This document shows, piece by piece, positions 37,996 to 47,336 of a stretch of DNA of 64,000 nucleotides. Below the pieces are notes generated by a model that worked only from the letters and a program-made list of their open reading frames with translations, was not told the origin of the DNA and did not search any database. The stretch covers positions 1 to 64,000 of the forward strand of contig JAHHHR010000010.1 of the NCBI GenBank assembly GCA_019359245.1, written 5' to 3'. Position 1 is the first letter of the stretch. The number at the start of each line of letters is the position of its first letter. Position numbers and translations under genes: made by a program. This stretch comes from Nostoc desertorum CM1-VF14 (GTDB lineage Bacteria; Cyanobacteriota; Cyanobacteriia; Cyanobacteriales; Nostocaceae).

Positions 37996-38292
37996 ATGGC
38001 TCATAAGAAAGGAACAGGTAGTACACGCAACGGTCGTGATTCTAATGCCCAACGTCTGGGTGTCAAGCGTTATGGCGGTCAAGTTGTGCGTGCAGGAAAC
38101 ATTCTCGTGCGTCAGCGTGGTACCAAATTCCACCCTGGTAACAACGTCGGTATCGGTAGCGATGACACTCTGTTTGCCTTAATCGACGGTGTTGTAATGT
38201 TTGAGAGAAAGGGCAAAACCCGTAAAAAAGTTAGTGTTTATTTACCTATAACTGCTGCTGAGGCAGCCCCTGCTGAGGCAGTAGCAAGTTAG
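37996..38292 (+). CDS. rpmA: 50S ribosomal protein L27
   Basis: Protein of 98 residues. [20 protein letters not shown] and the following [23 protein letters not shown] are canonical L27. The N-terminus reaches the peptidyl transferase centre. GAGG precedes the ATG. Forms the rplU-rpmA operon, closed by the hairpin at 38297-38324. The C-terminal Ala/Glu-rich tail is lineage-specific. Confidence 0.98.
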   Translation: MAHKKGTGSTRNGRDSNAQRLGVKRYGGQVVRAGNILVRQRGTKFHPGNNVGIGSDDTLFALIDGVVMFERKGKTRKKVSVYLPITAAEAAPAEAVAS

Positions 38293-38296
38293 AGTT

Positions 38297-38324
38297 TTAG
38301 GGTGGGTAACAGTGCCCACCCTAA
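38297..38324 (+). terminator. rplU-rpmA transcription terminator hairpin
   Basis: Perfect 10-bp stem ttagggtggg / cccaccctaa with an 8-base loop, 5 bases after the rpmA stop. The following T-run is weak (ttgct). Confidence 0.7.
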
Positions 38325-38522
38325 TTGCTAGCTAGCCCTGGCATGATGGTCAGATTTTCCTAAATATTCCCAACAGTTGCTTAAAAGTCACTTTGTTCCT
38401 CTGTTGCTCATAGATTAGTATCAAAAGCATCAAAGCGTAGATATTCTTCACTAACAAAATATTACTTGCCCTGAAGATAGGAAGTATCCGTCTAGTTAAG
38501 TCTATGTTCCTGTAGAGGTTCT

Positions 38523-39239
38523 ATGAGTCTGATTCTTCCCAAACGCACCCTATCCCGTCGCCAATTACTGCAAGTATCTGGACTCTCAGGGATAGGCTTT
38601 CTTTTAGGTGGCTGTGGGACAAATTTGTTCTCAGATAATCTGCGGCAAATATCTGAGCCACTGAACCAAAGTCTTGAAGCACTCCTACTAACTCAGAAAC
38701 CTGTACCTGAATTTCCTGTTAGTGCGATAGAACCAGACAAATTGCTGATTAATACCTTTGACTTCACCCCGCAAATTGATCCAGCGCAGTTTCGCCTGAC
38801 GATTGATGGTGAGGTTAGTAACGCGATGCAATTGAGTATGGGGGATATTCAAAAGCTTCCCTTGACTTCAATGGTAATTCGTCATGTCTGTGTTGAAGGC
38901 TGGGCTGCGATCGCTCAATGGGGAGGTGTGCGATTGCGAGACTTGGTAGCACTGGTACAGCCTAAATCAAACGTCCGTTATGTCTACTTCAAATCTGCTG
39001 ATGGCTACTATGAAAGCTGGGATATTGCCTCTGCTGTACATCCCCAAACTCTTATGGCTTATCAAAAAAATGGACAACCATTATCAGTTGATAATGGTGC
39101 GCCTATGCGTCTAGCATCCCCAATTAAACTGGGTTACAAGCAAAGCAAGTGGGTGACTCAAATTACATTCGTTAGCAATCTATTGCCTCGTAAAGGCTAT
39201 TGGGAGGATCAGGGCTATGAATGGTTTGCTGGACTTTGA
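38523..39239 (+). CDS. Exported molybdopterin-dependent oxidoreductase (sulfite-oxidase/YedY fold)
   Basis: Protein of 238 residues. The N-terminus has a twin-arginine signal (SRRQLLQVSGLSGIGFLLGG) ending in a lipobox-like LGGC. The core shows FRLTIDGEV, the Mo-ligand Cys in IRHVCVEGW, and GAPMRLASPIKLGYKQSKWV. These are features of the SUOX-fold molybdopterin family. The physiological substrate is unknown. It is likely a TAT-exported lipoprotein. Confidence 0.88.
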   Translation: MSLILPKRTLSRRQLLQVSGLSGIGFLLGGCGTNLFSDNLRQISEPLNQSLEALLLTQKPVPEFPVSAIEPDKLLINTFDFTPQIDPAQFRLTIDGEVSNAMQLSMGDIQKLPLTSMVIRHVCVEGWAAIAQWGGVRLRDLVALVQPKSNVRYVYFKSADGYYESWDIASAVHPQTLMAYQKNGQPLSVDNGAPMRLASPIKLGYKQSKWVTQITFVSNLLPRKGYWEDQGYEWFAGL

Positions 39240-39452
39240 GGGTGGCATCCTACTGTTCTGCAACACCTTATTTGGAAGTTCCTTGCATCTCCACTCTATA
39301 GAGGGATGGGGAATTAGGGGGATTAGTTAAAAATCGTTTGGTAAGCGACAAAAAACCAGACACCCAATATCTGAAACTTTTTATCTAGAATCGATTTTGA
39401 CAAACTAACTCGCACACGGGTGTTAGTCCATAAAGCACGGAAAAGTAACAGC

Positions 39453-40646
39453 ATGACTACAGAGAAACTAACAACCTTGCCATCATCCCCAGCCCAGACT
39501 GAATTAGAGTTAACAGATTCCCCTGGCTGTCAGTCAACAAGTCTGCACGATTCGGATGTACCGGAAGTAGACTTATTTAGTCCACTGAAAATTCGAGATA
39601 TCACCCTGCCAGACCGCATAGCAATGTCACCAATGTGTCAATACTCGGCAGAGGATGGATTCGCAAATGATTGGCACTTTGTCCATTTGGGGAGTCGGGC
39701 TGCTGGAGGCACTGGGCTGATTATAGTCGAAGCTACAGCCGTGACAGCCCAAGGACGAATTACCCCTGGCGATCTTGGTCTTTGGGACGATATGCACATC
39801 GAGCCACTAGCTCGGATTGTACGCTTCCTTCGTCAACAGGGAGCGATCGCAGGAATTCAATTAGCCCATGCTGGCCGGAAGGCGAGTTGCAATGTTCCCT
39901 GGCTGGGTGGTACACCGCTAACACCTGAACAAGGAGGTTGGCCGGTAGTCGGGCCAAGCCCAATTCCGTTTCAAGAGGGCGGCCCCGTTCCCATAGCCCT
40001 CGATGAGGCTGGGATTGAAGAGGTGATTGAAGCCTTCGTTACCACAACCAGGCGTGCCCTTCAAGCGGGCTTTCAGATTATCGAAATCCACTCGGCTCAT
40101 GGATACCTACTGCATTCTTTTCTTTCACCGCTAAGTAATCAGCGAACAGATAGTTACGGAGGTTCCTTGGAGAACCGAATGCGTTTGTTGCTGGAGGTTA
40201 CAAAACGAATCCGAGATATTCTGCCAAGCGGGATGCCGCTTTTTGTGCGCCTCTCTGCTACCGACTGGATGGAGGGAGGTTGGGATCTCAAGCAGTCAGT
40301 TATATTATCCCGTGAACTAAAAGAATTAGGCGTTGATTTGATCGATGTTTCCACAGGAGGCTTAGTCCCTCATGCCAGGATTCCCGTGCAGACAGGTTAT
40401 CAAGTGCCTTTTGCTGCCAAAATCCGAGAAGAGGCTGGGATTAGGACAGGGGCTGTGGGGATGATAAAGGAGGCTGAGTATGCCAACCAAGTAATTACTC
40501 GTGGATGTGCAGATTTGGTTCTCATCGGTCGAGAAATGCTCCGCGATCCATACTGGTCGATTCGTGCCCGTTGCCATTTGGATGAAGAACCGAACTGGCC
40601 TTTGCCCTACGGCTATGCAGTTAAGCAACAGAGACGGGGGAAATAA
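39453..40646 (+). CDS. NADH:flavin oxidoreductase, Old Yellow Enzyme family (YqjM-like)
   Basis: Protein of 397 residues from the ATG at 39453; a GTG 11 codons upstream is also open. After a Ser/Thr-rich N-terminal tail of about 40 residues, LFSPLKIRDITLPDRIAMSP leads to MCQYSA, whose Cys is the redox-modulating residue of YqjM-like enzymes. QLAHAGRKAS, the substrate pair in IEIHSAHGYLLHSFLSP, NQRTDSYGGSLENR and a C-terminal IGREMLRDPYW complete the FMN-binding barrel. Reduces activated alkenes; the natural substrate is unknown. Confidence 0.93.
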   Translation: MTTEKLTTLPSSPAQTELELTDSPGCQSTSLHDSDVPEVDLFSPLKIRDITLPDRIAMSPMCQYSAEDGFANDWHFVHLGSRAAGGTGLIIVEATAVTAQGRITPGDLGLWDDMHIEPLARIVRFLRQQGAIAGIQLAHAGRKASCNVPWLGGTPLTPEQGGWPVVGPSPIPFQEGGPVPIALDEAGIEEVIEAFVTTTRRALQAGFQIIEIHSAHGYLLHSFLSPLSNQRTDSYGGSLENRMRLLLEVTKRIRDILPSGMPLFVRLSATDWMEGGWDLKQSVILSRELKELGVDLIDVSTGGLVPHARIPVQTGYQVPFAAKIREEAGIRTGAVGMIKEAEYANQVITRGCADLVLIGREMLRDPYWSIRARCHLDEEPNWPLPYGYAVKQQRRGK

Positions 40647-40925
40647 CAATTCAAAAAATTATTTGTAATATGTGATTGCGATTGCCACAGTGCGATCGCA
40701 GTTAATTTGTGCCTAACCGCAGATGAATATGATAGCGATCGCCTCAATCAAAGCGATCTATTTGTTTTAACTAAAAATTGGTGCTGTTACAGCTTTACTT
40801 CTGGGTTGGCAAGCGCTTACAGATTTACGGTTGTTATCAGGTACAATACCAATTGAATTCCCTTTGTTGTTCTGCTACGGCTGCCTCTAAACCAAAGATG
40901 CGTTGCTCAATGAAATTTCTATACG
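40647..40925. other. HIP1-rich intergenic stretch
   Basis: Holds two GCGATCGC-containing blocks (40693-40700, 40734-40741) and no recognised gene. Confidence 0.45.
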
Positions 40926-41597
40926 TTATTTATCTTTATCCAGGCTTCCAGGAATCATATTGCTTACCTCGTGCAAACATGTCCTGGCAAAATAAGTCAA
41001 CCAACTAGTAATTCCTAATAACTTAAACATATCTTCTAAGACAAGAGAAATATTAAGTATATTGTTATCAGTCAAAACATCACTGATAATAGATAAACTA
41101 AAAAACGCAATAGAAGACAATAAAATAAAAAACTCAGTTTTCTTGATGATTTTGATATATCTAATAAATAAACTTAATGCTAATACAATATAAATAGTAA
41201 AAGTTACATGACTCTTAATACCAAAATATATTGGGAAAAAGGTTTCATGAAGCAAGAAGAAGTCATCCAATAATAATAAAAATGTTAATAATCCTGACAG
41301 CAATAAAAATGAGGCTACTTTATTAGCCTTAGTATCTTGCCTGAGTATAATATAGCTGAAGAGACAAATTACTACAGAAGTACACCAAAGCAATACACCA
41401 ATATTTGAAAACAAACCTGCATAAAAAGGTATGTCTCCTACTACGGCTGTATCTCTAGTTAAAATAGATGGAGATAAGTTTGTTTTTAGTGTAAAAATTA
41501 GTGAAATGAAAGAAAACGGTACTAATGTTGTAACAACTGTTAATAAGATAAGTTTTATTTGACTATAGATTGATATTCGGTAATTTGCGCTTTTCAT
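40926..41597 (-). CDS. Polytopic membrane protein, unknown, with DDFFLLHE motif
   Basis: Protein of 223 residues with about six membrane helices. A conserved-looking acidic/His motif (LLLLDDFFLLHETFFP) lies at the lumenal or cytosolic edge of helix 4, and LEDMFKLLG and ARTCLHEV occur near the C-terminus. Such intramembrane Asp/His patterns can bind metal in membrane hydrolases. I do not recognise the family. It is AT-rich compared with its neighbours, with no partner gene. Confidence 0.65.
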   Translation of the reverse strand: MKSANYRISIYSQIKLILLTVVTTLVPFSFISLIFTLKTNLSPSILTRDTAVVGDIPFYAGLFSNIGVLLWCTSVVICLFSYIILRQDTKANKVASFLLLSGLLTFLLLLDDFFLLHETFFPIYFGIKSHVTFTIYIVLALSLFIRYIKIIKKTEFFILLSSIAFFSLSIISDVLTDNNILNISLVLEDMFKLLGITSWLTYFARTCLHEVSNMIPGSLDKDK

Positions 41598-42151
41598 AAG
41601 TTTTTCATTTCAATTTTTAGGCATTTACTACAAATTTTGTAGTATGTACTTTTAGGAAAACTTTAATTTCTGCTAGCTAGCATTATTTTTTCTGTGTCAG
41701 ACTACTACTTTGGATATATGAAGTTAATAGCTAATAAATATATGTATATTTACTTAAAAGCTCAAATATTTACAACACATATCCAGGCATTCTCTGTGCT
41801 AGACAGGAATCCGTTTTGAACTCGACTAATAGCTTCATTCACTCGTTAAAGCTGAAAGCTTTGATTGGCAAGGGTCTAATGTTAACATGAGGTTAAGTGT
41901 TTTATAATACAGTTATTTATTATGTCATAGAAAAGAACAATATTCAATGTATTCAAAATATCAAGCAAATAAGATACTGTGTAATACGGTTCAGTTAAGG
42001 TTCTACTTCAAAAGCATATTGTCAGTTGCTCTTCGTCAGCGATTGGATCAAAGCCAAATATTATAGTATTTAACTTTGCTAGCTGTTGTAGGCTTTGCTG
42101 TAGTCCTATCTCGGATGGAGTTATTTTTCTAATTGGCGATACGACTTTCGC
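41598..42151. other. Gene-free, AT-rich interval
   Basis: No intact frame and no recognisable fragment. It is likely decayed DNA continuous with the GIY-YIG pseudogene region. Confidence 0.45.
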
Positions 42152-42463
42152 CTAATTCAGTGGCGGCTTATATAAATCTATTAACTTATTTTCGAGGCTT
42201 GAGAGAGCATTTACATTCTGGCTGCAAGCCATCCAGCTAATACTAATACGGTCTTTTCGATTCAACCTTTTTAGTTGCTTAAATCTATGATGATTTCTCC
42301 AACGCTCAACTAAGTTTACTGTTCAACCAACATAAATAACCTGATTTTTGCTATCAAATACAAATTAAATAGCTGCACAATTAAGTAATTGAGTTATTTT
42401 TAATAAATCAATTAGTATCACATGAATTAATCTGTTTTCTGTATCTACGGGTAAAAAGAGCAT
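42152..42463 (-). pseudogene. GIY-YIG nuclease family pseudogene (two in-frame stops)
   Basis: Reading down from the ATG at 42463 gives 104 codons ending at TAG. The frame holds AAI-stop-FVFDSKNQVIYVG-stop-TVNLVERWRNHH, then RFKQLKRLNRKDRISISW and SLENKLIDLYKPPLN. In GIY-YIG proteins the first stop falls at the Tyr of the GIY strand and the second at the Gln/Arg after YVG. The remaining length is collinear, with no frameshift, so inactivation is recent or the stops are few. These small proteins are common in cyanobacteria, with roles mostly unknown. Confidence 0.85.
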
Positions 42464-43139
42464 CGGTTATGGTGGAACCATCTCAAAATTTTACAAAGTA
42501 TTTCGTCGAGATATTGGTTTGAATGCCAGAGACGACATGACTCAATCAAATGTCATCAATTGCGAATAATACCCCACCCTGTTCTCAAGGACGGAATCTG
42601 TGGAACATAGATCAATACAGTTCAGTGAAGCCTAAAACTATTTGCCAAAATCAATTTTTAACGTAGACATGGAGTGACGAGCCAATCAAATACTAATTGA
42701 GCCAATATTGATAGGGAGGGAATTGAATGTGTCTTCAAGGAGAGCGATCGCCTCCATAGGGGCTAATTTCTCGCCCTTGGGCATAGATAGAGCAGCGTGA
42801 GTTCAAGTTCTGGGAATAAAGCAAGCAGTGTCCTGGCTTGCAATAAATAATCTGAGAATCCATCATTTGATCAATCCTGAAGCCCCATGAAAATCTAAAA
42901 TCAATATATTGATTTTAGTTACTCAGCAAAGTTATAGAGGAATATGGTTCGCGAAAACCAGTAGCGGATCACGTTAGTTGATTTTATGTTGAAAGACCGA
43001 AAAACTATAGCCTAAAAGAATTTACAATTGCGTATAGACAAAGTTTTTTCCACATCTCGTGAAAAGCCAGAAGCCTGAGAGTATCATCGCAAAAAAAGTT
43101 CGTTACCAAAATTGTTACGAGTGCGTTGTTACTGGGCAG
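42464..43139. other. Non-coding interval with a 24-bp palindrome
   Basis: Bases 42895-42918 form a perfect 24-bp palindrome (ctaaaatcaata and its complement). A short open stretch at 42470-42570 does not resemble any protein I know. A HIP1 site lies at 42747. No other feature was seen before Yfr1. Confidence 0.45.
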
Positions 43140-43215
43140 TTAATTTATAATGATATATAGTTAAACTCCTCACACCACACTGAAAACCGTGAAACATAAT
43201 GTTTCGCGGTTTTTT
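43140..43215 (+). ncRNA. yfr1: Yfr1 small regulatory RNA
   Basis: Contains the exact cyanobacterial Yfr1 core ACTCCTCACAC (43165-43175), which stays single-stranded and pairs with target mRNAs. It is followed by a terminator stem (43183-43195 with 43201-43213, one G-U pair) and a T-run. A TATAAT at 43146-43151 could be the -10 box, which would start the RNA near 43158; otherwise the 5' end is upstream. Yfr1 is typically 54-70 nt. The core sequence plus adjacent terminator in a gene-free region make this identification strong. The 5' boundary is uncertain. Confidence 0.88.
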
Positions 43216-43217
43216 CC
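43183..43217 (+). terminator. Rho-independent terminator of Yfr1
   Basis: 13-bp stem (aaaaccgtgaaac / gtttcgcggtttt), a 5-base loop and a run of T. It forms the 3' hairpin of the RNA. Confidence 0.88.
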
Positions 43218-43337
43218 CTTTTTAAGAATGAGGTACGGGCAATCCTTTCTTAAGCATTATTATATCCATAACTTTGTGTTCTCCCCTTACGGTAAAGTTG
43301 CAAATGAACGTGCATCTAAAGCCAGGAGAAAAGAGTA

Positions 43338-44345
43338 GTGAAAGCAGTCTTGATGACAGCAGCTGGCAGTCCCGAAGTTCTGCGAGTACAGGAAGTGCCA
43401 AACCCTGCTGTTCCCCTAGGAAATACTGAACTTTTAGTGCGTTTGGTGGCGGCTGGCGTTAACCCGATTGACACTAAACTTCGTAGCCGAGGCAGTTTCT
43501 ACCCCGATCGCACACCGACAATTTTAGGATGTGATGGTGCAGGTGTAGTAGAAGCAGTGGGTACTGGTGTTCAGCGTTTTCACTCAGGTGGCGAGGTATA
43601 TTTTTGCTACGGCGGATTAGGCGCACACCAAGGTAATTATGCTGAATATACCGTTGTGGATGAGCGGTTTGTGGCACGTAAACCCGCGTCTATTTCCTTT
43701 GCCGAAGCAGCAGCAGCACCTTTGGTATTAATCACTGCCTGGGAAGCTTTATACGAACGGGGAAGATTGGAACCTGGGGAAAGAGTTTTGATTCATGCGG
43801 GTGCTGGTGGTGTCGGTCATGTAGCAATTCAGTTGGCGAAACTCAAAGGTGCTACTGTTTCTACCACAGTGAGTTCTGAAGAAAAAGCTAACTTTGTCAA
43901 ACAACTAGGTGCTGATCATGTAATTTTTTACAAACAAACAAACTTTGTGCAAGCAGCATTAGATTGGACTGGTGGCGAAGGCGTAGACTTGGCTTTTGAT
44001 ACCGTAGGTGGTGAAACCTTTCACAAAACCTTCCCCGCAGTGCGAGTATATGGTGATATTGTGACGATTCTCGAACCAGATGCCAATACTGTTTGGAAAA
44101 CTGCTAGACAACGCAATCTCCGCATTGGTTTAGAATTAATGCTCACACCAGCGTTGCTAGGAATGGAAGAAAGTCTCCAGCACCATGCAGAAATTCTCGA
44201 ACAATGTGCCACCTGGATCGATGAAGGCAAGTTAAAAATCCATGTTAGTCACCAGTTTCCTTTGAAAGAAGCGGCTAAGGCGCACCAACTAATTGAAAGC
44301 GGTTCTGTGATGGGTAAAATTGTTCTACTAATTAGCGACGAATGA
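43338..44345 (+). CDS. MDR-family NADPH:quinone reductase-like oxidoreductase
   Basis: Protein of 335 residues. GTG start with AGGAG upstream. The GroES-like N-terminal domain (AAGVNPIDTKLR, GCDGAGVVEAVG) is followed by the Rossmann domain with HAGAGGVGHVAIQLAK near 155. Zinc-binding residues of alcohol dehydrogenases are absent, which favours the quinone oxidoreductase/zeta-crystallin branch. Substrate is unknown. It is followed after only 9 bases by the pentapeptide-repeat gene and may be co-transcribed with it. Confidence 0.9.
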   Translation: MKAVLMTAAGSPEVLRVQEVPNPAVPLGNTELLVRLVAAGVNPIDTKLRSRGSFYPDRTPTILGCDGAGVVEAVGTGVQRFHSGGEVYFCYGGLGAHQGNYAEYTVVDERFVARKPASISFAEAAAAPLVLITAWEALYERGRLEPGERVLIHAGAGGVGHVAIQLAKLKGATVSTTVSSEEKANFVKQLGADHVIFYKQTNFVQAALDWTGGEGVDLAFDTVGGETFHKTFPAVRVYGDIVTILEPDANTVWKTARQRNLRIGLELMLTPALLGMEESLQHHAEILEQCATWIDEGKLKIHVSHQFPLKEAAKAHQLIESGSVMGKIVLLISDE

Positions 44346-44354
44346 TCGAACAAT

Positions 44355-46691
44355 TTGCATAATTTATTTTTTAAACGCATGGGCGCTTCTCTACGAGACG
44401 CTACGCGTAGCTTGCTTCCCCGTAGGGGTACGCCTTGCCGCAGGGTAAGTACGCACAGGTTAAACGCAAAAGTATGCAGAGGGCTTTCTTTAAGTCCCTC
44501 TGCACTTCCCTTCTCTGCGTTCGCGCAGCGTGTCGCAGGCAGACGCTTTGCGATTGCGTTCCTTTGCGTTTTATCAATTCTTCTGCTCTTCCCCCTCCCC
44601 AGTTCAGCAGCGCAAACGCAACCAGAACGCACACTTTTAACTCTGGAATTATTACAAGAACGTCTACGCACGCCCACACTCCGCGAAGGCAATTTGACGG
44701 TGGATTTGCAAAAGATGGTGATTGATTTGCGCCCAGAAAATACTAGCTTTCGTGATGCTTTTTACCAACTGTTGAGAAAAGACCTAGGTGCAAAACCTCT
44801 GGGTTTAGACCTCAGCTATACCTTAATTTTAGGGGATTTTGTGGGCAGCGATTTGGGTTTAAGAACACCCTTATATGCCCAAGCCATTGCTTCGATTTTT
44901 ACCGTTACCGAACAAAAAGAACTAGAGCGTTTGCGCTTCGTTTGTCTGGAGTCACTCACAAACTCCAAAGATTGTCGATCGCTCTTGGGAACAAAGTCAA
45001 CTCCATCGATTGAAATTGCCGTCTTTCGTGGTGTCCTGACACTCGTGCAAACTCGTTTCAATGGCGAAATGAAGTTCTCTAATACATTCTTTCTTCAGTC
45101 TGTGGATGCCCAAGGTGCAACTTTTCTCCAATCCTCTAATTGGGCTGAAACCCGATTTGCTCGTCCCGTCAGCTTTAGCGGTGCTAAATTCAAGCAACCA
45201 AGCAATTTCCAGGGCAGTATTTTTTTTGACAAAGCTAATTTTAAACAAACTCAATTTCAGGAACTCGCTGATTTTCAAGGCAGTATCTTTGAAAAGACTG
45301 CCAACTTTAACCAAGCAACTTTTAAGCAATTGGCTAAATTCAATAGTGGGCAGTGGCAAGAGAATGCTGATTTTTCTGATGTCCACTTTGCGAATCAAGC
45401 CCAGTTTACTAAAGCAAATTTTAATCAGTTCCTCCTTTTAACAGATGCAACTTTTGAGCAAGCTGTCACATTTAGAGAAGTGGAGTTTAATCAATCGGTA
45501 AATTTGCAAGGTGCAAGCATTCTTAACCAAGCAGATTTTAGCGATGCAAGGTTTTCTCCAGAAGCTTGTTTAAGTGTACCTGGTTTAACTTTTAACTCTA
45601 ATCAAGCGAAAATTTTAGGTAATCCTGGTCAGATTGGTAAGATGTTCTGCATCCCTACATTGCAAGGTAATCAAAATATCTTGCGGAATTTGGGGCAAAA
45701 TTTTCGTCAGCAACAACAAGTTGCCGATGCTAATGAACTGGAATACACAAAACAACAACTGCGATTAGTAGAAATGAGTCGCCGTTTGACAGCTACAAAT
45801 ATTAATAGCGCATCCGTCGCAAGTTTGATTAATTTGGGTTTTTCTGCAACTCAAGCCGAAGCGATCGCCCAGCGTCGTCTGATAAAATTGTTTCGCAGCA
45901 GCAATGAGTTACTCACTTTAGCAGACATCGATTTAGAAAAATACACACAACTGAGCGCTCGCTTAATTGTTGGTGAACCCCTTTCGCTCGTTGGGTGGTT
46001 ACTGCAAGCTTGGAGTTGCTTGGGGTTGAGTGTACTGCTGTTGTTGAGTGGCTATGGTACGAATTTTTGGTTAGTGTTTGGTGTGGGAGGAGTTGCGATC
46101 GCTTATTTCGGCTTACTATTTTGGCTAGTAGATCGCTATCGTCGGCTGCATCCTGTACCAATTATTCCCACATCCTACGAAACCATTTCGATATTAGTGA
46201 GTTTTAGCGTTTTAGAATTATTGAGCTTATTAGCCATCTTTCGCAATGCTCAACAACCTTGGCTGACATTAGGGTGTCTTTTCATAATTATTGTCCCCAT
46301 CCCAATGGCTTTATTGATCCGACTTTACCAACAAGGCCGTTATCACAACTTAATGGACATTTCTTACTTCACAGAAGACGGCACATTTCGCCAGTTACGG
46401 TTGCTGATTGGACGTTTGCCAGTGATACCAAGGAATGAGACATTTCGTGAACGATATATGCCCCTTTTGTGCGATCGCCGTTGGAACTGGCTCAACTACT
46501 ATGATTTTAGTCTCAACAACCTAGTTAAATTGGGATTTAACGATATTCGTCTGCGAGACGAACACCTACCTGGCATCATCTCTGCACTTGCTTGGTATCA
46601 ATGGAGTTTGGGTTTAATTTACATCACTCTCGTTTTGTGGACACTTTCCCGCACAATTCCAGGATTGAATTTGCTGATTTATCTGAAGTAA
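44355..46691 (+). CDS. Pentapeptide-repeat membrane protein with HhH-like segment
   Basis: Protein of 778 residues as annotated. Residues 1-70 are encoded by intergenic-repeat DNA (see the repeat at 44386-44575) and contain many Arg/Ser; a signal-like hydrophobic segment (FLCVLSILLLFPLPSSAA) follows at about 70-87. A domain with no recognised family precedes pentapeptide-type repeats (about 225-400; F in every fifth position, e.g. FQGSIFFDKANFKQTQF). Next come a helix-hairpin-helix-like stretch (INSASVASLINLGFSATQAEAIAQ) and five or so membrane helices (about 540-780). Function is unknown. The true start may lie downstream, but no other ATG fits. Confidence 0.75.
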   Translation: MHNLFFKRMGASLRDATRSLLPRRGTPCRRVSTHRLNAKVCRGLSLSPSALPFSAFAQRVAGRRFAIAFLCVLSILLLFPLPSSAAQTQPERTLLTLELLQERLRTPTLREGNLTVDLQKMVIDLRPENTSFRDAFYQLLRKDLGAKPLGLDLSYTLILGDFVGSDLGLRTPLYAQAIASIFTVTEQKELERLRFVCLESLTNSKDCRSLLGTKSTPSIEIAVFRGVLTLVQTRFNGEMKFSNTFFLQSVDAQGATFLQSSNWAETRFARPVSFSGAKFKQPSNFQGSIFFDKANFKQTQFQELADFQGSIFEKTANFNQATFKQLAKFNSGQWQENADFSDVHFANQAQFTKANFNQFLLLTDATFEQAVTFREVEFNQSVNLQGASILNQADFSDARFSPEACLSVPGLTFNSNQAKILGNPGQIGKMFCIPTLQGNQNILRNLGQNFRQQQQVADANELEYTKQQLRLVEMSRRLTATNINSASVASLINLGFSATQAEAIAQRRLIKLFRSSNELLTLADIDLEKYTQLSARLIVGEPLSLVGWLLQAWSCLGLSVLLLLSGYGTNFWLVFGVGGVAIAYFGLLFWLVDRYRRLHPVPIIPTSYETISILVSFSVLELLSLLAIFRNAQQPWLTLGCLFIIIVPIPMALLIRLYQQGRYHNLMDISYFTEDGTFRQLRLLIGRLPVIPRNETFRERYMPLLCDRRWNWLNYYDFSLNNLVKLGFNDIRLRDEHLPGIISALAWYQWSLGLIYITLVLWTLSRTIPGLNLLIYLK
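44386..44575. repeat. Intergenic-type repeats forming the 5' end of the pentapeptide-repeat gene
   Basis: The segments cgcttctctacgagacgcta, cttgcttccccgtaggggta, cagagggctttctttaagtc and ctgcgttcgcgcagcgtgtc have the look of GC-rich palindromic repeats found across Nostoc intergenic regions. Here they are read through as protein. Confidence 0.6.
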
Positions 46692-47336
46692 TTCCTGCAT
46701 TGAAGCTTTTTTTGCTGCACTTCGTAGTGGCGCTAAGTAATTCGGCACAATAAAACTAAGGTATGTTGAGTTTTATAAAAACCTTGGAACGATTCACTTA
46801 TATTCTCTTTCCTGACCTTACGCTTTGTTGCATAGGTTGATTTTTTATCGCCGACTTACTTAATATAATGTAAGTATTGCAGGGTGCCAGTAACCGTGCT
46901 ATTTATTATTATCAGCCTCGTGGTATAACGTCGGATAAAAGCCATATAACCCCGGATAAAAACAGATTAATTAAATATCTAAAAAATTGGCAAATTTATC
47001 AAAAGATTATTCATTGCAATATAATATTTAACCAAAATTGAATTTTATTATACAAACATTTCAATTAACTTTTTAAGATATATCTAAAAAATCTCTACAA
47101 CTCTGATAAATATATCAAAATATTTTTCATTGTCCTTCAAAACTAAATCGTATAAATTGTAGGTGGAAGTAGCATTGATTAAAAAATTGTTATCTACACT
47201 TAATAGAGATAAACAAATAATCTAGTAGCTACTAACTAGTTTTGCTAACGATAAATTCATTAAATAGACTTGAGTTTTGTCTATTTTATGTTGCAATACT
47301 AGCAATATTTTTTATCCAATAATGAGGATTAATCTA
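46692..47336. other. AT-rich intergenic region before the Gly-repeat genes
   Basis: This 645-base AT-rich stretch presumably contains the promoter for the repeat-protein genes. No boxes, RNA or ORF could be assigned with confidence. Confidence 0.45.

Noticed and set aside
44249..44725. ORFs on both strands at the 5' end of the pentapeptide gene
   Set aside because: They lie in palindromic repeat DNA and have unnatural composition.
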